46,870 bases of DNA from a virus, in IMG/VR virus record IMGVR_UViG_3300009285_002163, positions 1 through 46,870 of that record, one strand, 5' to 3'. Under the pieces are notes generated by a model that made no database searches, was not told the origin of the DNA, and worked only from the letters and a program-made list of their open reading frames with translations. The translations under genes were made by a program, and so were the position numbers. Numbering within the stretch: the first letter of the stretch is position 1; every line of letters starts with the position of its first letter. Positions 1 through 5,449 of the stretch are shown here, in pieces.

Positions 1-2
1 AT

Positions 3-356
3 ACAATTACCATAACAATACATAAGTATATGTACTGGCAAGAACTTAGCTCATATAAAGAACACCGGAAGAAGGAGGCCGCTAAGGACCAAAAACCGCC
101 GAGAAATCGCCTACATATTGAACCAACCAACCAACCAACCAACCAGCGGATTTTGGAAAAAGTCAAAGATATTTCGCAGGGAATCAAGGAACCAGGGCCG
201 GTCGTTAAAGACGAAAGGACGAGAGAACAGATACTCAAGGACGACCCACCGCGAGAAGTCCTAAGAGACGAAAAGGGAGAGCCGATTATTCCCCTCCGGT
301 GGGCAGACGACGGGACCTTAGTCCTCAAGAGGCCGACAAATGTCAGACCAACTTGA
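3..356 (+). CDS. Replication initiator / helicase loader-like protein, C-terminal part (continues from 46633)
   Basis: This frame is open at the left edge and joins in phase with the frame that runs off the right edge (46633 to 46870), giving one 197-residue protein. The first ATG here (position 30) has no ribosome site, so the fused reading is better. Residues next to the junction contain an Ile/Thr-rich strand followed by HKYMYWQEL, typical of the end of the winged-helix domain in phage O-like or DnaD-like initiators. The remainder is rich in Lys, Glu and Pro and is probably disordered. The gene overlaps dnaB by 17 bases, and initiator plus helicase is the usual pairing. The initiator role is inferred from architecture and position. 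Confidence 0.7.
   Translation, partial: TITITIHKYMYWQELSSYKEHRKKEAAKDQKPPRNRLHIEPTNQPTNQRILEKVKDISQGIKEPGPVVKDERTREQILKDDPPREVLRDEKGEPIIPLRWADDGTLVLKRPTNVRPT
121..144 (+). repeat. (AACC)6 tetranucleotide repeat inside the initiator gene
   Basis: Six perfect AACC units read as Pro-Thr-Asn-Gln repeated twice within the C-terminal half of the initiator-like gene. Because the unit is four bases, gain or loss of one copy by polymerase slippage would shift the reading frame. Confidence 0.9.
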
Positions 357-1719
357 CGCCGAGCGGTCGGTTTTGGGACTAATCCTAAAAGGGGCTAATT
401 TCGGTACTGTTTTGGCTATTGTCAAAAACGCTGATTTTCTGTCGGTCCCAAAGCATCAGTACATTTTCGATGCGATGGAAAGCCTATATCGGTTTGGCGA
501 ACCACTGGATGTAATTACCGTCAAGAACCAACTTAGGTTGAATCAGAAAATTGACGACTGTGGTGGCGCCGCCTATCTTGTCGAATTAGCCGATTCAGTA
601 TTCACAGACTGGAATATCGAGGCCCATGCGGAATTGATCGCCGAACAATTCCGGCTTCGGTATCTAAAAAAATCCCTTGCCGACATCAGTCTGAAACTAA
701 CCACTAACGGAACGGAGTCCTCTGAGATAATCGGCCTCACCTACCAAGCCATTAACGAAGTAGAAGCCACCAAGCGATTACGGGCGGTTAAGTTGTCGGA
801 TATCGCTGGCAAGCACATAAACAGCGTTCTCGCCGGACCACAGAAAGACGGCGGGCGCTTGATTCAAACCCGCTTACCGGACCTTGACGACAAGATAGGC
901 GGTCTGTTTAGGGGTGAGATGGTTATCATCGGCGGCCCGGCATCTATGGGAAAAACGATGCTGGCGGTTGATATTTGCTTGTGGAACCAGAACTATGGGC
1001 GAGCTTGTTTCATCGTATCAATCGACCAAACCGAAGAATCATTGGTTATGCGTATGATTACAAACATGACCGGCGTTTCAAAAACAGACATGAAGCGGGG
1101 ACTTAGCAAAATCCAGCAGGATTTAGTCTCACACGAAGCGGCGGTATTGGCCACCTACGCCAATGTGACTATTTCCGACAGCGCGGAGCAGACAATTCTC
1201 GATATTCGGGCGATGGCCCGACAGATTAAGCGTCAGTGTGGCCTTGATATTCTTGTCGTGGATTATATTCAGATGATTCCCGACCACAAGAAAGCGGAGC
1301 GGCGCGATTTGGGACTTGGAGAAATCAGCCGTCAACTAAAAGCGACAGCGAAGGAGCTTGATTGCGTCGTGTTGTGTATTTCACAGATCAACCGACAATT
1401 TGCCCTTCGGAATATCAATCCCAACAAGGGGGAATGGGCGTTCCCCCGACCGAGCGACCTAAAAGACTCCGGTGCATTGGAGCAGGACGCGAATATGATA
1501 ATCTTCCCCTGGGTGCCGGAAGAACTGGTCAAGAAACACTATGGGGAAACCAGTGACCAGTACAAAAACCTATGTCGAGACATACCTAACTTTTCTCAAC
1601 TTGCTTACATGGTTGTAGCCAAGAATAAAGACGGGTGGACAGGGATAGTCGAATGTCGCAGGGATGCGGCCCACCAAAAGTTTTACTGTGAGGACAGGAT
1701 ACATGTTGGACGAGACTAA
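340..1719 (+). CDS. dnaB: Replicative DNA helicase, DnaB family
   Basis: This is the hexameric 5'-3' helicase that unwinds the phage replication fork. The 459 residues are a normal DnaB length. The N-terminal helical domain (about 1 to 100) starts with LDAERSVLGLIL, matching the first helix of DnaB proteins. The RecA-like C-terminal domain has Walker A GGPASMGKT near residue 200 and Walker B LDILVVDYIQM near 302 to 312, followed by the SRQLKATAKEL and ISQINR segments typical of the family. The start at 340 has GAGG seven bases upstream and overlaps the initiator-like gene. It probably depends on that protein for loading. Confidence 0.96.
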   Translation: MSDQLDAERSVLGLILKGANFGTVLAIVKNADFLSVPKHQYIFDAMESLYRFGEPLDVITVKNQLRLNQKIDDCGGAAYLVELADSVFTDWNIEAHAELIAEQFRLRYLKKSLADISLKLTTNGTESSEIIGLTYQAINEVEATKRLRAVKLSDIAGKHINSVLAGPQKDGGRLIQTRLPDLDDKIGGLFRGEMVIIGGPASMGKTMLAVDICLWNQNYGRACFIVSIDQTEESLVMRMITNMTGVSKTDMKRGLSKIQQDLVSHEAAVLATYANVTISDSAEQTILDIRAMARQIKRQCGLDILVVDYIQMIPDHKKAERRDLGLGEISRQLKATAKELDCVVLCISQINRQFALRNINPNKGEWAFPRPSDLKDSGALEQDANMIIFPWVPEELVKKHYGETSDQYKNLCRDIPNFSQLAYMVVAKNKDGWTGIVECRRDAAHQKFYCEDRIHVGRD

Positions 1720-1876
1720 AAATCTCAAGCACTTACTCCGCTTGGCGGGCATTCCCGAAAAGAGCCACGACTGGCAAGATTACGAACGGGCGAAGCGATT
1801 GCTTGGCGGCAGGTGGATGGAGCCGTGGCATTATGAGCGAGCAATTCAAATCATAACCGAATACGTAGGAGTGTGA
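1703..1876 (+). CDS. Small hypothetical protein (57 aa)
   Basis: The frame is open from 1664, but the ATG at 1703 is preferred because GAGGACAGG lies just upstream and inside the dnaB 3' end. The predicted protein is a compact, charged helical protein with several Trp residues (for example GGRWMEPWHYERA). I recognise no family. It overlaps dnaB by 17 bases and is followed two bases later by the next start, so it is translated as part of the replication operon. Confidence 0.65.
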   Translation: MLDETKNLKHLLRLAGIPEKSHDWQDYERAKRLLGGRWMEPWHYERAIQIITEYVGV

Positions 1877-1878
1877 GT

Positions 1879-2259
1879 ATGGCGACATTTATTGAAGCGA
1901 TGAAGTGGCTCAGCGAGGGGAAGAGGGTGACGCAACCCTGGTTGGGAGATGTTTTTTTCTCTACCAGAAAAGCAAAAGTAATTGGGTTTCAACGCGACAA
2001 GCATCCAGCCTTCCTACCTGCATATTTTACGCAACAACAAACAAGAGCAAATGACTGGAAGCTTTACGAATCGCCCGTCCGCTACTTTGATGGGGCTGAG
2101 GCGATACGGCTGATGAAAGAGGGGAAAACGGTTATGTGTGGGGGCCATGAGTTCTCTCTTCGTGATAATAGGCTTTATAGTTACAACAGACAGATTGACG
2201 CCCTGATAGTAGATTTCCTTGTTTCCGAGAGGTGGCACCTTGCGAAGGCGATGGACTGA
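1879..2259 (+). CDS. Tandem-duplicated small domain protein, Tad2/DUF2829-like
   Basis: The 126-residue protein contains the same short architecture twice. Residues about 3 to 64 start FIEAMKWLSEGKRV and end NDWKLYE; residues about 69 to 124 start FDGAEAIRLMKEGKTV and end RWHLAK. The pattern 'F.(E/G)A...L.EGK.V' followed by a 'W.L' strand is that of DUF2829-type phage proteins, a group that includes Tad2, a sponge protein that binds the Thoeris signalling nucleotide. Family membership is by eye and the anti-defence role is only a possibility. The ATG at 1879 is chosen over the upstream in-frame GTG because TAGGAG is eight bases before it. Confidence 0.55.
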   Translation: MATFIEAMKWLSEGKRVTQPWLGDVFFSTRKAKVIGFQRDKHPAFLPAYFTQQQTRANDWKLYESPVRYFDGAEAIRLMKEGKTVMCGGHEFSLRDNRLYSYNRQIDALIVDFLVSERWHLAKAMD

Positions 2260-2336
2260 TGGATGTTCGTCAATTCGCCTACGACGGGATGTATGGGCGA
2301 CGTACGATGCGAGATTCGTTGAGGCCATGTTTGTGA
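2259..2336 (+). CDS. Possible 25-aa micro-ORF coupled to the preceding gene
   Basis: A TGATG overlap with the preceding stop opens a 25-codon frame (MDVRQFAYDGMYGRR...). There is no separate ribosome site. It may be a degenerate gene start or simply a translational bridge across the 105-base gap to the resolvase gene. Confidence 0.25.
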   Translation: MDVRQFAYDGMYGRRTMRDSLRPCL

Positions 2337-2364
2337 CCGCCGATTTCAACGGATTGGGGTGCGC

Positions 2365-2748
2365 ATGATAACGCTCGACCTGCCCATTAATCTCCCGTCC
2401 GTTCGCTCGGACCCACGATTCAACAAGTACCGGTTGGCGAAGATTCGCAACATCCAGATTGCCAACTGCGCGGGACAGTTTCTTTTGGTTATGAAAGCGC
2501 ATGGACTGAGTAAGATAGCGGAACTGTTTCCTGTGTGGGGCAAAGTGAAGATTCACGCCGACGTATATCGAAAGCGCACATTGGACGATGACAACCTGTT
2601 GATGTCTGTAAACAAACTCTTGATAGACCCGATGGTCCGCGACAAGATGCTGACCTCGGACGCAAAAAGCAAGGTGAGGCTGACTGCGACGTGCATAACG
2701 TCAAAAGACCCACATATCACTTTAATCTTTTCACAATGTGAGGAATGA
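2365..2748 (+). CDS. RusA-like Holliday junction resolvase
   Basis: The 127-residue protein has the layout of RusA endonucleases: an N-terminal strand (MITLDLPINLPS), a central KVKIHADVYRKR strand, then the acidic signature TLDDDNLLMSVNKLLID followed by further Asp residues (VRDKMLTSD). In RusA, separate conserved Asp residues of this kind bind the catalytic metal. Such enzymes resolve branched DNA before packaging, which fits the RecT and exonuclease genes on the opposite strand. The ATG at 2365 is chosen; an in-frame GTG at 2359 adds two residues. The assignment is by motif and length only. Confidence 0.6.
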   Translation: MITLDLPINLPSVRSDPRFNKYRLAKIRNIQIANCAGQFLLVMKAHGLSKIAELFPVWGKVKIHADVYRKRTLDDDNLLMSVNKLLIDPMVRDKMLTSDAKSKVRLTATCITSKDPHITLIFSQCEE

Positions 2749-2749
2749 A

Positions 2750-2938
2750 ATGCCGAAACACAAGAAACTGCCAAGTCAGATATTCGTCTATCTCGAAGAA
2801 GATGGGGAGAGCGAATATTTCTTAGCGCATGAGACTGTTGCCGAGGTTGACGAAGCAACACAAAACGACGGACGACCCGTTGGCGTATACAAACTTGAAC
2901 GTACAATCCATCTGAAGCGGAAAGTAGAGATCAAATGA
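2750..2938 (+). CDS. Small conserved phage protein (62 aa)
   Basis: The start at 2750 lies two bases after the resolvase stop, with GTGAGG as ribosome site within the resolvase 3' end. The protein (MPKHKKLPSQIFVYLEEDG...) looks like a small beta-strand domain: a segment similar to 'YLEEDGESEYFLAHETVAE' followed by 'VGVYKLERTIHLKRKVEIK'. Proteins of this shape are common beside phage replication genes, but I know of no function. Confidence 0.7.
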   Translation: MPKHKKLPSQIFVYLEEDGESEYFLAHETVAEVDEATQNDGRPVGVYKLERTIHLKRKVEIK

Positions 2939-2942
2939 ACGT

Positions 2943-2975
2943 ACTGGCTGACGCAAATCAAGCGCGATGAAATTG
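2943..2975 (+). repeat. Diverged partial copy of sequence at 3072-3106
   Basis: The gap between two genes carries ACTGGCTGACGCAAATCAAG and following bases, which match 3072 to 3106 inside the next gene with two substitutions and a short indel. The 14 bases at 2935 (ATGAACGTACTGGC) also recur at 3354 with one change. This looks like the residue of a local duplication. Confidence 0.6.
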
Positions 2976-2988
2976 TAGGAGTGGAAGA

Positions 2989-3357
2989 ATGAACAAGGAC
3001 CGAGTAGAAAAGGTCACACGAACGCTTCGTTGTGACCTAACGAATGATGAGCGGCTGAAGTTTGGAGGGGAACTGGCCGACGCGAATCAAGCGCATATTG
3101 AAATTGACGCCGATAAAACAGAAGCAATGGCCGATTTCAAGGTGAGACTGTCAACACTTGAAGCCGAGATTGTCAGATTGTGCCGTATCGTGCGAGACGG
3201 TTATGAGTTACGGCCGATTAAATGTGAAATGCGTTTTGATGTCCCAGATATTGGCCGCGTGTCGATAATTCGGTTAGACAACGAGGAAATCGTTACCGAG
3301 CGTGCTATGAGTGAGGATGAATTACGAGAAGCGATGCAATTAGAGGAGCAGAGATGA
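2989..3357 (+). CDS. Conserved phage hypothetical protein (122 aa)
   Basis: The protein opens with RVEKVTRTLRCDLTNDERL and has a central helical, probably coiled-coil segment (AMADFKVRLSTLEAEIVRL), then a paired-strand tail (YELRPIKCEMRFDVPDIGRV) ending in a Met/Glu-rich helix. I recall this organisation from many phage genomes, where it is an uncharacterised early protein; it is not an enzyme I can name. GTAGGAG and GGAAG precede the ATG. Part of its coding sequence is repeated in degenerate form just upstream. Confidence 0.75.
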   Translation: MNKDRVEKVTRTLRCDLTNDERLKFGGELADANQAHIEIDADKTEAMADFKVRLSTLEAEIVRLCRIVRDGYELRPIKCEMRFDVPDIGRVSIIRLDNEEIVTERAMSEDELREAMQLEEQR

Positions 3358-3410
3358 ACGTATTGGCAAAGGAAATCTGTGACCAGCTTATCAAGGGCGA
3401 TCAGTGGTGA
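3354..3410 (+). CDS. 18-aa micro-ORF or truncated gene start
   Basis: An ATGA overlap with the preceding stop opens an 18-codon frame (MNVLAKEICDQLIKGDQW). The beginning MNVLA is shared with a shorter frame at 2935. It probably is what is left of a gene cut off where the minus-strand P63C-like gene begins to overlap; function unknown. Confidence 0.3.
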   Translation: MNVLAKEICDQLIKGDQW

Positions 3411-3711
3411 GGATTTCTTTGTCTCGGCACTGTAAGAGAAACTCACATAGATCGGTTAAAACTGTGGCCTCGTATCCGTAAGCTGATCGTCCCCCATGTG
3501 GGGGCTGAAAGAGAATCGGATTATTCAAGCGCGCCACTAATTCTTTGGCTTCTATGCCCTTAACCTCAAGACGACCCGTTAAGTTGATTAATCTGCGCGC
3601 GCCGGTCTCTACGGCACCTCCCGATGACATGCCTATGCTTCTTTGAAGACCCCGCTGGGAAATAACTCGTGTTTCATCTTCGGACTGTCCCAGATTAAGG
3701 TAGTAGGCCAT
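3391..3711 (-). CDS. P63C-type N-terminal domain protein, copy 1 (C-terminally short)
   Basis: The 106-residue product matches by eye the N-terminal half of P63C-domain proteins: EDETRVISQRGLQRSIG, then a 'P I L F Q P P H G G R S A Y G Y' segment and EATVLTDLCEFLLQCRDKEIL. In the full-length proteins I remember, this region continues into a helical section and the P63C domain proper, both missing here. A second copy sits at 4282 to 4614. I take the ATG at 3711; the frame is open further upstream but would run into the ImmA/IrrE gene. It diverges from that peptidase gene. Function unknown; a DNA-binding regulatory role is conceivable. Confidence 0.6.
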   Translation of the reverse strand: MAYYLNLGQSEDETRVISQRGLQRSIGMSSGGAVETGARRLINLTGRLEVKGIEAKELVARLNNPILFQPPHGGRSAYGYEATVLTDLCEFLLQCRDKEILTTDRP

Positions 3712-3734
3712 TAAATGATTGACAAGTTGCTCAG

Positions 3735-3769
3735 TATAATACGAGATTGTCCTTTGGTTGGAAGGACAA
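3735..3769 (+). promoter_or_regulatory. TATAAT box and 8-bp inverted repeat over the ImmA/IrrE ribosome site
   Basis: A perfect TATAAT lies at 3735 to 3740, followed by TTGTCCTT (3747-3754), a seven-base loop and AAGGACAA (3762-3769). The right arm contains the AAGGA ribosome site of the GTG start at 3775. The repeat could be an operator or an RNA hairpin that hides the ribosome site. A TTGACA at 3719 is only 10 bases from the -10 box, so no normal -35 is visible. Confidence 0.55.
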
Positions 3770-3774
3770 AAGGT

Positions 3775-4305
3775 GTGAGTCACGATTTTGATTTGAGTGA
3801 AACAAAGCAAGCAGCCCAAAACGCCGCCAAAGAAATGCTAAAAGCTTGTTGGGCGCCAGAGAAGTTCCCGGTTGACCCCTACTCCATAGCGGAGAAGGCG
3901 GGAGCGCAAGTAACGTTCATAGAATTGCCGAACGATGTTGCCGGTGGGCTATTGAAAGAGCCCGATTCAACGCCAATTATTTTCATCAATCAGGCCGATC
4001 ATCCAAACCGGAAAAGATTCACTTGTGCTCACGAGCTCGGTCACTTCTATAAACGATTTACGGATAAGCACTATGAATACTATGACAATCGCAATGCGAT
4101 GTCTTCAAGCGGCGAAAATGTCGAAGAGGTTTTCGCAAATCAATTTGCCGCCAATCTGTTAATGCCTGAAGAAGCCGTAAAAGCGAAATTCTCCGAGCTT
4201 CGAGCCGCTCACAATGAAACCATAGCCGCCATAGTCTCGACCTCCCACTTTGGCGTTTCCCAAGAAGCACTGAATTTTCGGCTAAATAACCTTGGACTCA
4301 TCTGA
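3775..4305 (+). CDS. ImmA/IrrE-family zinc metallopeptidase
   Basis: The 176-residue product has the family layout: a helical N-terminus, a strand region ending in TPIIFINQADHPNRKRF, the zinc motif AHELGHF (HELGH at about 86 to 90), and the third-ligand helix VEEVFANQFAANLLMP (Glu near 118). Relatives cleave or inactivate XRE-type repressors, as ImmA does for ImmR in ICEBs1. The frame opens at 3715, but the GTG at 3775 has GGAAGGA in front and lies behind a TATAAT box, so I take it as the start. No XRE repressor is visible next to it; the neighbours are P63C-type genes on the other strand. Confidence 0.88.
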   Translation: MSHDFDLSETKQAAQNAAKEMLKACWAPEKFPVDPYSIAEKAGAQVTFIELPNDVAGGLLKEPDSTPIIFINQADHPNRKRFTCAHELGHFYKRFTDKHYEYYDNRNAMSSSGENVEEVFANQFAANLLMPEEAVKAKFSELRAAHNETIAAIVSTSHFGVSQEALNFRLNNLGLI

Positions 4306-4614
4306 ACAACAAATTCCCGATGAAACCTGTTGCGCTTCCGTCAAAGCGCCCTTTTCTCGCGCTTTAAGCCAGATATTACAAACTTCCGGTAAGAGTGTTG
4401 CCGGAATACCTTGAGCCTTGCCTCCCGTTTTGGTTATGTAAGTTATTGGCGTTAAAAGCGTTTCGCGGACATTATCGGTGATGTATGGAGCAAGATTCTT
4501 TGCTGAAATATACTCCGGAAGCAAAGCGCCTTTTTCGCCGCCTTCTCGCTTCTTTTTCCAGTGCGCACCACTACCTTTTCTGCCAAGCGAATTTGCGACA
4601 TTATGTTCAATCAA
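4282..4614 (-). CDS. P63C-type N-terminal domain protein, copy 2 (possibly frameshifted)
   Basis: The 110-residue frame contains GRKGSGAHWKKKREGG, LLPEYISAKNLAPYI and an ATLLPEVCNIWLKAREKGALTEAQQ run, as in the N-terminal half of P63C-domain proteins, and then stops, like copy 1. Family-like sequence (GFEIGCANLDDGTRIL) continues upstream in frame to 4665 without ATG, GTG or TTG. A strong GGGAGG instead serves a 14-codon frame (TTG 4655 to TGA 4611) whose stop overlaps the TTG at 4614. The gene is therefore either translated by reinitiation from a leader or broken by an old frameshift. It overlaps the ImmA/IrrE gene tail to tail by 24 bases. Confidence 0.55.
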   Translation of the reverse strand: MIEHNVANSLGRKGSGAHWKKKREGGEKGALLPEYISAKNLAPYITDNVRETLLTPITYITKTGGKAQGIPATLLPEVCNIWLKAREKGALTEAQQVSSGICCSDESKVI

Positions 4615-4679
4615 TATTCTCGTGCCATCATCGAGATTGGCGCAGCCGATTTCAAATCCTCCCTTTCAAGCAACTGTTT

Positions 4680-4717
4680 TGTGTCAAAAATGACACACCT
4701 GTGTCAAATTTGCCACA
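4680..4717. promoter_or_regulatory. Two tandem 18-bp palindromic operators
   Basis: TGTGTCA-AAAA-TGACACA (4680-4697) is a perfect palindrome. TGTGTCA-AATT-TGCCACA (4700-4717) is a second copy with one mismatch. The copies start 20 bases apart, about two helical turns, so two dimers would bind the same face. They lie between the minus-strand P63C copy 2 and the plus-strand terminase small subunit, which is a repressor-operator arrangement. The cognate protein is not evident. Confidence 0.65.
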
Positions 4718-4723
4718 AATCTC

Positions 4724-4752
4724 TTGACAGATAGCATAAAATCACTTATGCC
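4724..4752 (+). promoter_or_regulatory. Possible sigma70 promoter for the terminase/structural genes
   Basis: TTGACA at 4724 to 4729 is followed after 17 bases by TATGCC, a weak -10. It sits directly downstream of the tandem operators. The -35 is perfect but the -10 matches only three of six, so this is tentative. Confidence 0.3.
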
Positions 4753-4772
4753 CTAAAATTGTGCAAAAGAAA

Positions 4773-5144
4773 ATGGGCAGGCCTAAAAAACCAATCGACT
4801 GGAGTAAGGTCGATGACCTCTGTGGCATCGTCTGCACGGAAGCCGAAATAGTGTCCCTTATGAAGGTCGGAGTCTCAACTCTCGCAAGAGCTTGCGAAGC
4901 CGACCACGGAATGACTTTTGAACAATACTATAAAATCAAAACAGACGGGGCCAAGTCAAGTCTAAGGCGGGCACAGTATAAGCTCGCTCTGGCCGGAAAC
5001 CCTACAATGCTTATCTGGCTTGGAAAGCAGATGCTCGGACAGAAGGATCGAAACGACTGGACTGGCACCTTGCAAGTAACTGACGTTGACTCAATCCGTC
5101 AGGCCAGTATCGAAAGAGCTGTAGAGAAGGCAAGGGCGAAGTGA
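4773..5144 (+). CDS. terS: Terminase small subunit-like DNA-packaging protein
   Basis: The 123-residue protein begins GRPKKPIDWSKVDDLCGIVCTEAEI, a helix-turn-helix region of the kind found at the front of phage small terminases. It continues with FEQYYKIKTDGAKSSLRRAQYKLALAGNPTMLIWLGKQMLGQ, a segment very typical of these proteins (substrate helix followed by 'WLGKQ.LGQ.D'). The C-terminus is basic. It recognises packaging sites and stimulates the large subunit. I prefer the ATG at 4773; an in-frame GTG at 4761 would add four residues, and neither has a good ribosome site. It is 305 bases upstream of terL. Confidence 0.8.
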   Translation: MGRPKKPIDWSKVDDLCGIVCTEAEIVSLMKVGVSTLARACEADHGMTFEQYYKIKTDGAKSSLRRAQYKLALAGNPTMLIWLGKQMLGQKDRNDWTGTLQVTDVDSIRQASIERAVEKARAK

Positions 5145-5449
5145 AACCGTTTAAGCCGTTGATTGATATAGGTTTCTGGCGTGCTATCAAGTTGCAAGCA
5201 GGTTAATAGCAGGGTGGCGGAATAGATTGATGAAATTTGCGGCGCGCCGAATTTCTTCTGGGACTAACTTCAGTGGAGAGAAGAACCAAGACGGGGAACC
5301 AATAGATTAGTTTAGGACTATGTTTCCCCTCCCTATCCCCTTTGAGGTGTATTGAATTAATATTGAATTAATATTAATTAAGGAGATTTTGAAAAGCGTG
5401 TCAACAAAAACTTTTAAGAAAAATGTAAGTCGATGAACGGCAACGTAAA
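5145..5449 (+). other. Intergenic region before terL with AT-rich repeats and coupled micro-ORFs
   Basis: No sizeable gene is visible. A GTG overlapping the terS stop opens a 21-codon frame (VKPFKPLIDIGFWRAIK...). At 5351 to 5380 ATTGAATTAAT occurs twice in tandem and is followed by ATTAATTA, the most AT-rich stretch nearby and a likely promoter or protein-binding site. AAGGAGA at 5380 then precedes two tiny frames (TTG 5389 to TGA 5436; ATG 5433 to TGA 5453), linked to each other and to terL by ATGA overlaps. Confidence 0.5.

Noticed and set aside
1-30. Direct terminal repeat or cohesive-end remnant
   Set aside because: The first and last bases share no repeat; the in-frame join explains the ends as an arbitrary cut of a circular map.
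2014-2556. 180-residue minus-strand frame
   Set aside because: It crosses several well-supported plus-strand gene boundaries and has Arg/His-rich shadow composition.
3719-3740. TTGACA plus TATAAT as a standard promoter
   Set aside because: The boxes are only 10 bases apart, too close for sigma70 use, so only the -10 is kept as evidence.
4773-5144. Transcription regulator instead of small terminase
   Set aside because: The N-terminal helix-turn-helix could suggest a repressor, but the WLGKQMLGQ block and position before terL fit a small terminase much better.
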